A DNA stretch of 64,000 nucleotides, from NCBI RefSeq assembly GCF_900129095.1, contig NZ_FQVA01000001.1:310001-374000 (forward strand), given 5' to 3'. The position numbers were made by a program, and so were the translations under genes. The DNA is from Microbulbifer donghaiensis (GTDB lineage Bacteria > Pseudomonadota > Gammaproteobacteria > Pseudomonadales > Cellvibrionaceae). The notes beneath the pieces are model-generated. The model was not told the origin of the DNA. It was given only the letters and a program-made list of their open reading frames with translations, and did no database searches. Shown in pieces: positions 34,766 to 51,479 of this stretch. Numbering within the stretch: the first letter of the stretch is position 1; each line of letters starts with the position of its first letter.

Positions 34766-36115
34766 TCAATCGTCTTCGATCTTGCTATAGCGCTGCTGCG
34801 GGCTCTGCCGGTTCAAGCTGCGCAGCTTTTCCAGCTTTTCGCCGATCTTCAACTCCAAACCGCGGGGCACCGGCTGGTAGTAGCTACGGCTGGCGATTTC
34901 TTCGGGGAAGTAGTTCTCACCCGCCGCAAAGGCATCGGGTTCGTCGTGCGCGTAGCGATAGTCGGCACCGTGGGCCATGCTCTTGGCCAGCTTGGTAGGA
35001 GCATTGCGCAGGTGGACGGGTACGTCGTAGCTGGGATCGCGGCGCACGTCCGCGATGACCCGTTTATAGGCGGTGTAAACGGCATTACTCTTGGCAGCCA
35101 CTGCCAGGTAGGCAACCGCCTGCGCGATGGCCAGCTCCCCCTCGGGACTGCCGAGGCGCTCCTGTACATCCCAGGCATTCAGCGCCAATTGCAGGGCGCG
35201 GGGGTCCGCATTGCCGATATCCTCACTGGCCATGCGCACCACGCGGCGGGCGACATACAGCGGGTCGCAACCGCCATCCAGCATTCTTGCAAACCAGTAG
35301 AGTGCCGCGTCGGGATCGGAACCGCGCACGGATTTGTGCATGGCCGAGATCTGGTCGTAGAAGTAGTCGCCGCCCTTGTCGAAGCGGCGCACGTCGGCGC
35401 TCAGGACCTCGGTCAACACGCCCTCATCGATTACGAAGCGACCGCCCTCCTCCCGGGCGAGATCACAGGCTATCTCGAGCAGGTTCAGTGCACTGCGGGC
35501 ATCGCCGTCCGCGGCGAGGGCGATCTTGCGGAGCACTTCTGGCTCGATGGTCACGTCGCGCCGCGCGAGTTCCTCGTCCTCCCGCAGAGCCCGGTTCATC
35601 AATCCCAGCAGGTCTTCTTCCGCAATGCTGCGCAACAGGTAAACCCGGCAGCGGGATAGCAATGCGTTGTTGAGCTCAAAGGCGGGGTTTTCGGTGGTCG
35701 CGCCGACAAAGGTAACGGTGCCCTCTTCCACATACGGCAGAAAGGCGTCCTGCTGGGCCTTGTTGAAGCGATGCACCTCGTCGACGAACAGAATGGTGCC
35801 GCGCCCGTACTGGGCGTGGTGCTGCTCCGCCTCCGCCACCGCCTGGCGTATTTCCTTCACTCCGGCGAGTACCGCCGACAAGGTGGCGAAGCGGGCGTCG
35901 CATTCCCGGGCGAGTAGCCGCGCGAAGGTGGTCTTGCCAACCCCGGGCGGACCCCAAAGCACCATCGAGTGCAGCTGGCCCCGCTCCACGGCTTCCCGCA
36001 GCGGTTTTCCCGGCCCCAATAAATGCGCCTGGCCCACATACTGGGCCAGGGAGTCGGGCCGCATGCGCGCGGCCAATGGCTGGTGTTTCCGCGCGGACTG
36101 AAACAGGTCACTCAT
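34766..36115 (-). CDS. rarA: Replication-associated recombination protein A (RarA/MgsA)
   Basis: 449 residues. AAA+ ATPase with Walker A ([11 protein letters not shown]), Walker B ([15 protein letters not shown]), the arginine-finger region ([10 protein letters not shown]) and a C-terminal tetramerisation domain ending [14 protein letters not shown]. It acts at stalled replication forks, related to clamp-loader subunits and Mgs1/WRNIP1. It lies 6 bp after lolA; the lolA-rarA pair is conserved across gammaproteobacteria. Confidence 0.97.
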   Translation of the reverse strand: MSDLFQSARKHQPLAARMRPDSLAQYVGQAHLLGPGKPLREAVERGQLHSMVLWGPPGVGKTTFARLLARECDARFATLSAVLAGVKEIRQAVAEAEQHHAQYGRGTILFVDEVHRFNKAQQDAFLPYVEEGTVTFVGATTENPAFELNNALLSRCRVYLLRSIAEEDLLGLMNRALREDEELARRDVTIEPEVLRKIALAADGDARSALNLLEIACDLAREEGGRFVIDEGVLTEVLSADVRRFDKGGDYFYDQISAMHKSVRGSDPDAALYWFARMLDGGCDPLYVARRVVRMASEDIGNADPRALQLALNAWDVQERLGSPEGELAIAQAVAYLAVAAKSNAVYTAYKRVIADVRRDPSYDVPVHLRNAPTKLAKSMAHGADYRYAHDEPDAFAAGENYFPEEIASRSYYQPVPRGLELKIGEKLEKLRSLNRQSPQQRYSKIEDD

Positions 36116-36121
36116 CGCGTT

Positions 36122-36733
36122 TTATTCATCACGAATGACGTCGGTACCGGCCGGTGGCTTGAAATTAAAGATGGAGTCAGCCAGCTTCGGATTGGCGGTC
36201 ATGCCACTGAATTTGATTTTGGTGGTCTGCCCCATGCTGTCACGCACGGTCATCGCGGAGGGCAAACCGCTCTTGGAAAAGCGGATTTCCATGGTCTTGA
36301 AGGGGGCCTGGGCATTTTTCGGGGTCAGGTGGTAGGCGCCCTTCTTGCTGCTGACGTTAAATGATCCGCGAATCTCCTCCACCTTGCCGCCGAGTAGCAG
36401 TGCCGGGGTGTCCTTCATGCGCTTATCCACCGGGCGCACAGTGACCTGCTCCAGATCGGGGTCGTAGAGCCACAGCTTCTTGTTGTTGGTGACCAGCAAT
36501 TGCGGATAGGGAGCGCCGGTTTCCCAGCGCAATTTGCCGGGACGCTGTACCGAGAATTTGCCGCGACTGTCCTGCAGTACTTCGCCGCGCTCATCGATCA
36601 GCGTCTGCTGGAACTTGCCGGAAATCGCCCCCAGTGGCTGCAGTAATCGGCTCAGTTCGTCGGTGGCGTCGGCCCAGGCCGCGCTGGCGATCATGCCAAG
36701 GGCCAGCAGGGAGTTGCGCAGTAGACTTTTCAT
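36122..36733 (-). CDS. lolA: Outer-membrane lipoprotein carrier protein
   Basis: 203 residues. A signal peptide (about 1-21, AAWA-DAT) is followed by the LolA fold: LSRLLQPLGAISGKFQQTLID, then PGKLRWETGAPYPQLLVTNNKKLWLYDPDLEQVTVRPVD. It carries lipoproteins across the periplasm from LolCDE to LolB. It sits between ftsK and rarA on the same strand, the classical order. Confidence 0.96.
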   Translation of the reverse strand: MKSLLRNSLLALGMIASAAWADATDELSRLLQPLGAISGKFQQTLIDERGEVLQDSRGKFSVQRPGKLRWETGAPYPQLLVTNNKKLWLYDPDLEQVTVRPVDKRMKDTPALLLGGKVEEIRGSFNVSSKKGAYHLTPKNAQAPFKTMEIRFSKSGLPSAMTVRDSMGQTTKIKFSGMTANPKLADSIFNFKPPAGTDVIRDE

Positions 36734-36829
36734 ATCAGGATTCCAGTCGTGGGATTTCCCTAAAGATTAGTTGCAGGCAGGTGAATGCTGCCTGAACCTC
36801 CCGCCATAGCGCCATTTGCAAGCGGCCAA

Positions 36830-40515
<3,686 letters not shown>

Positions 40516-40544
40516 CACCTGTGCCGGTCGTTATCTGATAGATT

Positions 40545-40570
40545 GGGGCGATCCACTGGATCGCCCTTTT
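40545..40570 (+). terminator. Terminator of trxB
   Basis: Stem gggcgatcc/ggatcgccc (40546-40554, 40558-40566) with a 3-base loop, followed by TTTT. It lies 30 bp after the trxB stop and before aat. Confidence 0.85.
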
Positions 40571-40626
40571 CGCATCTGGACGGAGATCTGCCCTGCGAGG
40601 TGCGCGGCAAGCATGAGGACTGAACC

Positions 40627-41346
40627 ATGATGGGTCCCAATGACGGCTACCTGACCCTGCTGGATGAGAGGCACATAGAGTTCCCGCCCACCAATTGCGC
40701 ACTGCGGGACCCCAATGGCCTGCTGGCGATCGGCGGCAAGCTCTCACCGCCGTGGCTGCTGACCGCCTACCGACGCGGCATCTTTCCCTGGTTTTCCGAC
40801 GATCAGCCGATTCTCTGGTGGAGTCCCTCGCCCCGCTGCGTGGTCTTCCCCGAGCGCTGCCGCATCGGCCGCAGCCTGCGCAAGGTACTGCGCCGCGGCA
40901 CCTTTCAGGTGACCTTTGACCGGGCGTTTGAGCAAGTCGTCGAAGCCTGCCGCGCGCCGCGGCCCGATGCTGAGGGCACCTGGATCACGGATGAAATGCG
41001 CGACGCCTACGTCGAAATGCACCGCCTCGGCCATGCCCATTCCGTGGAGGTGTGGCGGGAGAATCGGCTGGCTGGCGGACTCTACGGTATCGCACTGGGG
41101 CGGGTGTTCTTTGGCGAATCAATGTTCCACCGTGAGACCGATGCCTCAAAAGTCGCTTTTGTCCACCTGGTGCGGCAATTAGAATTGTGGGGCTGCCCGC
41201 TGATCGACTGCCAGGTTAGCAATCCTCACCTGACCAGTCTGGGGGCGGTAGAGGTGCCTCGTGAGGATTTCGAGCGTCTGCTGGAGGCCGCTGTGCGTCA
41301 GCCGCCGTTCCCGCAGCCCTGGAAGTTGTCGTGGAGCTATGAGTAA
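40627..41346 (+). CDS. aat: Leucyl/phenylalanyl-tRNA-protein transferase
   Basis: 239 residues. Signatures are FPPTNCALRDPNGLLAIGGKL, AYRRGIFPWF, WWSPSPRCVVFP, GESMFHRETDASKVAF and LIDCQVSNPHLTSLGA. It adds Leu or Phe to proteins with N-terminal Lys or Arg, marking them for ClpS-ClpAP. The ATG follows GAGGACTG. Its stop overlaps the start of bpt (ATGAGTAA), so the two transferases are translated together. Confidence 0.97.
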   Translation: MMGPNDGYLTLLDERHIEFPPTNCALRDPNGLLAIGGKLSPPWLLTAYRRGIFPWFSDDQPILWWSPSPRCVVFPERCRIGRSLRKVLRRGTFQVTFDRAFEQVVEACRAPRPDAEGTWITDEMRDAYVEMHRLGHAHSVEVWRENRLAGGLYGIALGRVFFGESMFHRETDASKVAFVHLVRQLELWGCPLIDCQVSNPHLTSLGAVEVPREDFERLLEAAVRQPPFPQPWKLSWSYE

Positions 41347-42058
41347 GTATTCCCAACTGGATTCGGTGCGCCTGCTGGCCACTCTCCCCCACCCTTGCGG
41401 CTATCTGCCCGACGAGGATGCCACGACCGTGTTCGTGGACCCGCAGACACCAGTCGACCAGCGACTCTACAGCCGCCTGTCGGAGCTGGGTTTCCGCCGC
41501 AGCGGTGGCTATCTCTATCGGCCGCAGTGTGCATCCTGCCAGGCCTGTGTTCCGGCGCGGGTGCCAGTCGGGCTGTTTGTACCGAGTCGGCAACAGCGGC
41601 GCTGCTGGCGGCGCAATCGGGACCTGGACATCTTTCATGTCGAAACCATCGATACCGATGAGCACTATGAGCTCTACGCCCGCTACATCGAACGGCGCCA
41701 TGTGGACGGCGAGATGTACCCGCCCAGCCGCGAACAGTTTCGCAGTTTCCTGACACAGGCCTGGGGCGCCACCCGCTATATCGAGTTCCGCGCCCGCGGC
41801 AGGCTGGTGGCAGTGGCCGTGACCGACCTGCTGACCGCCGGGTTGTCGGCAATCTATACTTTCTTCGATCCCGAAGAGGACAAACGGAGCCTGGGCAGCT
41901 ACTGCATTCTCTACCAGATAGAGTGGGCTCGCCGCCTGGGGCTTCCCAGTCTCTACCTGGGGTACTGGATCGAGCAGTGCCAGAAGATGGCCTACAAAAG
42001 CCAGTTTCAGCCCATCGAGCTGCTGCGGGAGAACCGCTGGGCACTGAAGGCTCGCTAG
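41339..42058 (+). CDS. bpt: Aspartate/glutamate leucyltransferase
   Basis: 239 residues. An arginyltransferase-like (ATE) protein with the N-terminal Cys cluster (HPCGYLPDE, RPQCASCQACVPARVPV) and C-terminal domain (YTFFDPEEDKRSLGSYCILYQIEWAR, LYLGYWI). Bacterial members of this type (Bpt) attach Leu to N-terminal Asp or Glu. The ATG at 41339 lies within the end of aat; the open frame extends upstream to 41261 but overlaps aat fully. Together with aat, clpS and clpA it completes the N-degron pathway in this window. Confidence 0.95.
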   Translation: MSKYSQLDSVRLLATLPHPCGYLPDEDATTVFVDPQTPVDQRLYSRLSELGFRRSGGYLYRPQCASCQACVPARVPVGLFVPSRQQRRCWRRNRDLDIFHVETIDTDEHYELYARYIERRHVDGEMYPPSREQFRSFLTQAWGATRYIEFRARGRLVAVAVTDLLTAGLSAIYTFFDPEEDKRSLGSYCILYQIEWARRLGLPSLYLGYWIEQCQKMAYKSQFQPIELLRENRWALKAR

Positions 42059-42138
42059 CTCCCGACATTCTGCCTTTGCTCTATTCTGCCTTTTCGTGCA
42101 AAATGCTCGCCCGTCGCGCCGCGGCTAGGCTTAGTGCC

Positions 42139-42189
42139 CTGCCTCATACTAAATGCGGCCCGCTGATACCCGCATTTAGTATGAGGCAG
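42139..42189. repeat. Perfect 20-bp inverted repeat upstream of infA
   Basis: Arms 42139-42158 and 42170-42189 are exact reverse complements, with an 11-base loop. The AT-content and sequence differ from the surrounding genes, and no T run follows, so it is not a normal terminator. It may be a mobile REP/MITE-like hairpin or an mRNA-stabilising element between bpt and infA. Confidence 0.85.
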
Positions 42190-42246
42190 AGCACCGGTGC
42201 CACCGGGGTAAAGGTCAGATAAAGTTATTTTGAAGGTTACTGCCGC

Positions 42247-42465
42247 ATGGCAAAAGACGATTACATTGAGATGGAAGGCGAGGTGATCGACACCCTGCCC
42301 AATACCACTTTCCGCGTAAAGCTGGAGAACGGACACGTGGTGATCGCGCATATTTCTGGGAAAATGCGCAAGAACTATATTCGCATCCTCACTGGTGACA
42401 AGGTCAAGGTAGAGTTGACTCCCTACGACCTGACCAAGGGCCGTATCACCTACCGCGCCCGCTAG
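42247..42465 (+). CDS. infA: Translation initiation factor IF-1
   Basis: 72 residues, standard length. A single OB-fold: [61 protein letters not shown]. It binds the 30S A site during initiation. It lies convergent to clpA with a bidirectional terminator between, as in other gammaproteobacteria. Confidence 0.98.
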   Translation: MAKDDYIEMEGEVIDTLPNTTFRVKLENGHVVIAHISGKMRKNYIRILTGDKVKVELTPYDLTKGRITYRAR

Positions 42466-42515
42466 TCACGAGGCAGGCAGTCCGGCGATCACGAATACGC
42501 CGGCTGCAGCAAAGA

Positions 42516-42543
42516 AAAAGCCACCCTGCGGTGGCTTTTTTTG
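42516..42543. terminator. Bidirectional terminator infA / clpA
   Basis: Stem aaaagccacc/ggtggctttt with a 4-base loop and T runs on both strands, between the convergent infA and clpA genes. Confidence 0.93.
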
Positions 42544-42575
42544 TTGACTGCAAAAAGAGCTTCGCTTGCGGCGGA

Positions 42576-44855
42576 TCAGGCAGGTACCGCCGTCTTGATG
42601 GCCAGCTCGTCGTTCTCGATCGTGACCTCTACGCGGCCGCCCTCCTCCGCCAGCTCGCCAAACAGCACTGCCTCCGCCAGCGGCTTGCGCAGCTTGTCGC
42701 GGATCAGGCGCGACATCGGACGGGCCCCCATTTTCTCATCGTAACCGTGAACGGCGAGCCATTCGCGCGCCTCGCTGTCGACCGCGAGCGTCACATGGGA
42801 CTCGTCCAGCTGTGCCTGGAGTTCGACAATAAATTTGTCGACCACAGTCTTGACGACATCCAGATTCAGCGCGCCGAACTGGATAATGCTGTCCAGGCGG
42901 TTGCGGAACTCCGGAGTGAACATCTTCTTGATTTCCTCCATGCCGTCGCTGGAATGGTCTTGGCTGGAAAAACCAATCGAGCGGCGGCTCATCAGCTCTG
43001 CGCCCGCATTGGTGGTCATGATCAGGATGACGTTGCGGAAGTCCGCCTTGCGGCCGTTGTTGTCGGTCAGGGTGCCGTGATCCATCACCTGTAGCAGCAG
43101 GTTGAACACCTCGGGGTGCGCCTTCTCGATCTCGTCCAGCAGGACAACACTGTGCGGGTGCTTGGTGACTGAATCGGTCAACAGGCCGCCCTGATCGAAA
43201 CCGACGTAACCGGGTGGCGCCCCGATCAGGCGGGAAACGGTGTGGCGCTCCATATACTCGGACATATCGAAGCGGATCAATTCGATCCCCATCACCTTCG
43301 CCAGCTGGCGGCACAGCTCGGTTTTACCGACGCCCGTGGGGCCGGCGAACAGGAAGGAGCCTATCGGCTTCTCCTCTGCGCCCAGCCCTGCGCGGCTCAG
43401 TTTGATCGCGGTACTGAGCGCCTCGATGGCGTTATCCTGGCCAAACACCACCATTTTCAGGTTGTCATCCAGTTTGGCGAGCTGCTCCTTGTCGGAAGCG
43501 CTGACGCTTTTGGCCGGGATGCGGGCCATTTTGGCGATGACGGTCTCTATCTCGCCGATACCGATAACATCCTTGCGCTGCTCCAGGGGAAGCAGCGACT
43601 GATAAGCGCCGGCCTCGTCGATCACATCGATGGCCTTGTCGGGCAGGAAGCGCTCGGTAATGTGGCGGCTGGACAGCTGCGCAGCGGCCTCGAGTGCCTG
43701 GTCGGTGAATCGCACCTTGTGGTGGTCTTCGAAGCAACTTTTCAGCCCCTGCAGAATCTGCACGGTTTCTTCGACAGTGGGCTCATTGACGTCAATTTTC
43801 TGGAAACGACGCGACAGGGCGCGGTCTTTCTCAAAGATGCCGCGGTATTCGGTAAAGGTGGTAGAGCCGATACAGCGCAACTGGCCACTGGACAGCAGCG
43901 GCTTCAGCAGGTTTGAGGCATCCATGACACCACCGGAAGCCGCGCCGGCACCGATAATCGTGTGGATTTCATCGATGAACAGCACCGCGTGCTCGCGTTT
44001 CTTCAGCTCGGCCAACAGGGCCTTGAAGCGCTTCTCGAAGTCGCCGCGATACTTGGTGCCCGCCAGCAGCGAGCCCAGGTCGAGCGAGTAAATAGTGCTG
44101 TTCAGCAGTGGCTCCGGCACTTCTTCATCGACAATGCGTCGCGCCAGGCCCTCGGCGATAGCCGTCTTGCCCACGCCGGACTCGCCCACCAATAGCGGGT
44201 TGTTCTTGCGGCGGCGCGCGAGTACCTGGGTGACCCGCTCCACTTCCGGCCCCCGGCCCACCAGCGGGTCGATGCGTCCGAGTATGGCTTCCTGGTTCAG
44301 GTTGGTGGCGTAGCTTTCCAGCGGATCCGAGCCGCCGGGTTCTGCACCGGTACCGATTTCCTCGTCGACCTGCTCCGGCGCAGGGTCGGGATTGTGGTGG
44401 TGGTTGTTGCCGCTGGAGCCGACGCGGGAAATGCCGTGTGTGATGTAGTTGACGACGTCGATGCGCGCGACGCTCTGTTGCTTGAGGTAATAGACTGCCT
44501 GGCTCTCCTGCTCGCAGAAGATTGCGACCAGCACGTTCGCCCCGGTCACCTCCTTCTTGCCGGAGGACTGCACGTGGAATACTGCCCGCTGCAGTACGCG
44601 TTGAAAGCCGAGGGTCGGCTGGGTCTCCCGGTCCGTATCGGCCTCCGGGATCAGGGGTGTGGTGGAATCAACGAACTCGAGCAGCTCGCGTCGCAGAGCG
44701 CTGAGATCAGCCCCGCAGGCGTGCAGCACATCCGCAGCGGACTCATTGTCCAGAAGTGCCAGCAACAGGTGCTCCACGGTCATAAACTCGTGCCGTTTCG
44801 CGCGCGCACCCTTAAACGCCAGATTGAGCGTTACCTCTAAATCCTTGCTGAGCAT
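42576..44855 (-). CDS. clpA: ATP-dependent Clp protease ATP-binding subunit ClpA
   Basis: 759 residues. An N-domain with two Clp repeats (about 1-145) binds ClpS. Two AAA+ modules follow: Walker [14 protein letters not shown] (D1) and [13 protein letters not shown] (D2). It unfolds proteins and feeds them to ClpP. A His/Asn-rich segment (NNHHHNPDP, about 155-165) sits in the linker between the N-domain and D1. It is transcribed after clpS with a 136-bp gap. Confidence 0.98.
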   Translation of the reverse strand: MLSKDLEVTLNLAFKGARAKRHEFMTVEHLLLALLDNESAADVLHACGADLSALRRELLEFVDSTTPLIPEADTDRETQPTLGFQRVLQRAVFHVQSSGKKEVTGANVLVAIFCEQESQAVYYLKQQSVARIDVVNYITHGISRVGSSGNNHHHNPDPAPEQVDEEIGTGAEPGGSDPLESYATNLNQEAILGRIDPLVGRGPEVERVTQVLARRRKNNPLLVGESGVGKTAIAEGLARRIVDEEVPEPLLNSTIYSLDLGSLLAGTKYRGDFEKRFKALLAELKKREHAVLFIDEIHTIIGAGAASGGVMDASNLLKPLLSSGQLRCIGSTTFTEYRGIFEKDRALSRRFQKIDVNEPTVEETVQILQGLKSCFEDHHKVRFTDQALEAAAQLSSRHITERFLPDKAIDVIDEAGAYQSLLPLEQRKDVIGIGEIETVIAKMARIPAKSVSASDKEQLAKLDDNLKMVVFGQDNAIEALSTAIKLSRAGLGAEEKPIGSFLFAGPTGVGKTELCRQLAKVMGIELIRFDMSEYMERHTVSRLIGAPPGYVGFDQGGLLTDSVTKHPHSVVLLDEIEKAHPEVFNLLLQVMDHGTLTDNNGRKADFRNVILIMTTNAGAELMSRRSIGFSSQDHSSDGMEEIKKMFTPEFRNRLDSIIQFGALNLDVVKTVVDKFIVELQAQLDESHVTLAVDSEAREWLAVHGYDEKMGARPMSRLIRDKLRKPLAEAVLFGELAEEGGRVEVTIENDELAIKTAVPA

Positions 44856-44991
44856 CTAAACCTCAAACCCTAAACGCCAATGTCACCCGCCGATTCCACC
44901 GGTAAGCGCGCGCCGGAAGCCGGCGACTTGAGTGTGCCTGATTCCTTTCAGGCGACGGGACCCTTGTATCAAAAGCAGCTTCACTACAGCG

Positions 44992-45372
44992 TCAATCTTC
45001 TTCGCTTTCGTCCGCTTCGATCTCACACAGCAGGGGGTGCTGGTGGTCCCTGGCGAATTGATTAACCTGCGCGGCCTTTGTCTCCGCTATATCACGAGTA
45101 TAGACACCACAGATCGCTTTTCCCTGCGTATGAACCTGCAGCATCAGTTGGGTGGCGCGCTCCCGATTGGCGCCAAAAAACAGCTCCAGAGCCTCGACGA
45201 CAAAGTCCATTGGCGTGTAATCATCATTCAGCATGACCACCTTGTACATTGGCGGCCTTTTCAGCCGCGGTGGCGCTTCTTCCAGCGCCAGATCGCCTTC
45301 CAAGTCCCCCGGATAGTGGAAGTCGTCTTCGGCGTCGTTCGAGTGTAGTTTAATGGCCAGTGAAATACCCAT
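44992..45372 (-). CDS. clpS: ClpS adaptor protein
   Basis: About 126 residues. The core has [27 protein letters not shown], with the N-degron pocket (Asn-Asp-Asp, Met), then [36 protein letters not shown]. It delivers N-end-rule substrates, including those marked by Aat and Bpt, to ClpAP. I use ATG 45372; the frame is open to 45441. The N-terminal extension of about 40 residues is acidic and flexible, longer than in E. coli. Confidence 0.96.
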   Translation of the reverse strand: MGISLAIKLHSNDAEDDFHYPGDLEGDLALEEAPPRLKRPPMYKVVMLNDDYTPMDFVVEALELFFGANRERATQLMLQVHTQGKAICGVYTRDIAETKAAQVNQFARDHQHPLLCEIEADESEED

Positions 45373-45650
45373 AGCGCTAATCAATGAGATCCTGCAGTGA
45401 TTTGATGTTGTTACCGGCGTACATGTTAGGCAGGGTGCCATTGTAACCTTATTTGTCCGGGGGCACAGCGGACGGCAGTGGTTCTTGACATTCGCAAATC
45501 AGTTAGCTACAAGAGGTATTGCCTGCCCTATCCAAGGGCACCATCGCGACAAGGAATTGGAATCGCGAGCCATGTGCAAGCAAGCGCAGATAAATATAAA
45601 GACTCTGTAAGGCGGCCAGCAGTCGCCGAGGCAATTAGAGGGAATTCGCT

Positions 45651-45956
45651 ATGCCTACCGGTACCGTCAAGTGGTTCAATAACGCCAAGGGATATGGGTT
45701 TATTCTTGCGGACGAAGGGGGAGAAGATCTGTTCGCGCACTATTCCGCGATCCAGATGGAAGGTTACCGAACACTGAAAGCGGGGCAGCAGGTCACTTTT
45801 GACATTATCAAGGGTGATAAAGGCTTCCACGCGGCAAACATCTCGACCGTGTCGGGCGCAGACGCCCCGCACGGAGATCGCGACGCCAGCGAGACTGACT
45901 CCGGACAGGAAAAGAGTCAGGCTCAGCGGGAGAAAGAGGCGGAACTCCTCGATTAA
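45651..45956 (+). CDS. cspD: Cold-shock domain protein, CspD-like
   Basis: 101 residues. The cold-shock domain (1-66) has RNP-1 KGYGFI and RNP-2 DLFAHY. A charged tail (about 70-101: HGDRDASETDSGQEKSQ...) is typical of the CspD group next to clpS. CspD proteins bind single-stranded DNA/RNA and inhibit replication in stationary phase. The ATG follows GAGGGAA. It is divergent from clpS and convergent with icd. The 209-bp gap to clpS holds both promoters. Confidence 0.92.
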   Translation: MPTGTVKWFNNAKGYGFILADEGGEDLFAHYSAIQMEGYRTLKAGQQVTFDIIKGDKGFHAANISTVSGADAPHGDRDASETDSGQEKSQAQREKEAELLD

Positions 45957-46000
45957 AGTTCGCCAGTCAGCCGTCAGCTGGACTTATCGACCGGGCAATA

Positions 46001-46034
46001 AAAAAGCCCCGCACCTCTCGCTGCGGGGCTTTTT
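46001..46034. terminator. Bidirectional terminator cspD / icd
   Basis: Stem agccccgca/tgcggggct flanked by A and T runs on both sides, between convergent cspD and icd. Confidence 0.93.
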
Positions 46035-46076
46035 GTTGTGGAAGAGCGGCGGCGCGCCGCCCTTCCCCATGCCATC

Positions 46077-47327
<1,251 letters not shown>

Positions 47328-47475
47328 ATTGCTTAAACTCCCAAAACTCTGTGACTATTTAGGTCGGGTGTTGCTTGCCCTGCCCTTTTGAACCGCGGCG
47401 CGGGATTAAAAAACGGCGGGATTATATCAGCATCCGCCCATTTTTGTAGCTGGATTACAATAGTCCGTTTTTCCC

Positions 47476-48078
47476 ATGGCAAAGATCATCCTTTTTAACA
47501 AGCCGTACGGCGTGCTCAGCCAGTTCACCGATGACCGCGGTCGCCCCACTCTAGCCGACCACATCAAACGTAAGGGCTTTTACGCAGCTGGCAGGCTCGA
47601 TTTTGACTCCGAGGGCCTGTTGCTGCTTACGGATGACGGTGCCCTGCAGCACCAGATCAGCCATCCGCGGCAGAAGTTGCCGAAGACCTATTGGGTGCAG
47701 GTTGAGGGGAGCGTCGACGACGAGGCACTGAATGCGTTGCGCCGGGGCGTTTCACTCAAGGATGGCCTGACGGCGCCCGCCAAGGCGCGGCGACTGGCCG
47801 AGCCCCGTGTCTGGCCGCGGGTGCCGCCCGTTCGGGCGCGCAAATCGGTGCCCACCAGCTGGCTGGAACTGACCATCCGCGAGGGGCGCAACCGCCAGGT
47901 GCGCCGCATGACTGCGGCCGTCGGCTTCCCTACCCTGCGCCTGATTCGCATGGCCATCGGCAACTGGCAGCTGGGAGCCCTGGCGCCCGGCGAGCAGCGG
48001 CTGGAAGAGGTGTTTGTCGCACCGGGCGTGACTTCGGCCCCCGCCCGCAGGCCGCAGCGGCCGCGCCACCGCCGCTAA
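47476..48078 (+). CDS. rluE: 23S rRNA pseudouridine synthase RluE
   Basis: 200 residues without an S4 domain. It starts [16 protein letters not shown], has the catalytic Asp in [16 protein letters not shown], and then KTYWVQVEG and [24 protein letters not shown]. The short RluE form modifies U2457. It is divergent from icd and ends ahead of mnmA; the basic tail ([10 protein letters not shown]) is species-specific. Confidence 0.93.
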   Translation: MAKIILFNKPYGVLSQFTDDRGRPTLADHIKRKGFYAAGRLDFDSEGLLLLTDDGALQHQISHPRQKLPKTYWVQVEGSVDDEALNALRRGVSLKDGLTAPAKARRLAEPRVWPRVPPVRARKSVPTSWLELTIREGRNRQVRRMTAAVGFPTLRLIRMAIGNWQLGALAPGEQRLEEVFVAPGVTSAPARRPQRPRHRR

Positions 48079-48184
48079 GCCCCCTTATCACCACTAATCT
48101 ATAGGGGAAGATCAAAGTGGTCTTGGTCACAAGGCCCTTTCGCAGGTAAAATTCGCCCCCTTTTTATAGCCCTGATGTAGCTGA

Positions 48185-49354
<1,170 letters not shown>

Positions 49355-49363
49355 GGAGCGATT

Positions 49364-49999
49364 TTGAAGAACTGGCGGGATCAGGCACTGGCACTCGCGG
49401 CGATTTTCCAGTCCGCGACACTGGTGGAACGCCTGGCGAAAACCGGCACCGCGCCCCAATCTCAACTGGAGACAGGTGTCTACAGCCTGTTTCAGCTCAA
49501 TGCCGATTGCACCGACGACATTTTCGCCGGCGCAGCCAATCTGCTTCCGGGCCTGAAGGTGTCGCGGCAGTTATTGCAGTCCCGGCAGCACCCGGAATAC
49601 ACCGACTGCCTGCGCTATGCGCTGTCGATCCTGTACCTGCAGCGCCAGCTGAGCAAGAAGAACGACCTGCTGGCGATCATCGGCAGCAGGCTCGATAAGG
49701 CCAAGACACAGGCGGACCACTTTACGCTGACACATGAAAATGTGTTTTCCAACCTGGCCAGCATTTACAGCGACACCCTGAGTACTTTCCGCTTCCGCAT
49801 CCAGGTGCTCGGGGACTTCAACTACCTGCAGCAGCAGCGCATCGCCAATCAGATACGCGCGATGCTGTTTGCCGGCGTGCGCGCCGCCACCCTGTGGCGC
49901 CAACTGGGAGGCCGGCGACTGCACCTGCTGTTCCAGCGCAAAAAACTTTTGGCCGCGACGGATGAACTGATCGCGCAAATTGAATCTACAAGTCACTAA
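49364..49999 (+). CDS. hflD: High frequency lysogenization protein HflD
   Basis: 211 residues, all helical: KNWRDQALALAAIFQSATLVERLAKTG at the start and NQIRAMLFAGVRAATLWRQLGG near the end are family signatures. HflD is membrane-associated, affects phage lambda CII in E. coli, and its host role is unclear. The start is TTG 49364 with AAGGAG upstream. Conserved neighbour of mnmA and purB. Confidence 0.95.
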   Translation: MKNWRDQALALAAIFQSATLVERLAKTGTAPQSQLETGVYSLFQLNADCTDDIFAGAANLLPGLKVSRQLLQSRQHPEYTDCLRYALSILYLQRQLSKKNDLLAIIGSRLDKAKTQADHFTLTHENVFSNLASIYSDTLSTFRFRIQVLGDFNYLQQQRIANQIRAMLFAGVRAATLWRQLGGRRLHLLFQRKKLLAATDELIAQIESTSH

Positions 50000-51388
<1,389 letters not shown>

Positions 51389-51390
51389 AG

Positions 51391-51467
51391 CGTAGGATGG
51401 GCAAAGCGCAGCGTGCCCATCACCCCCGAAGATGGGCATGTCGCTGCGCTCCTTTGCCCATCCTACG
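51391..51467. repeat. Large inverted repeat (REP/MITE-like) between purB and the oxygenase gene
   Basis: The arms cgtaggatgggcaaagcgc and gcgc-cctttgcccatcctacg pair over almost the whole 77 bp, with inner arms gatgggca/tgcccatc. The sequence gtaggatgggcaaagcgcagcg-tgcccatc is a dispersed repeat I recognise from many gammaproteobacterial genomes. Located right after the purB stop, it may also end or stabilise the transcript. Confidence 0.85.
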
Positions 51468-51479
51468 AATAGGGATCTC

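Noticed and set aside
42466..42575. tRNA-Ser gene between infA and clpA, as in E. coli
   Set aside because: The gap contains only the bidirectional terminator; no cloverleaf or T-arm consensus is present.
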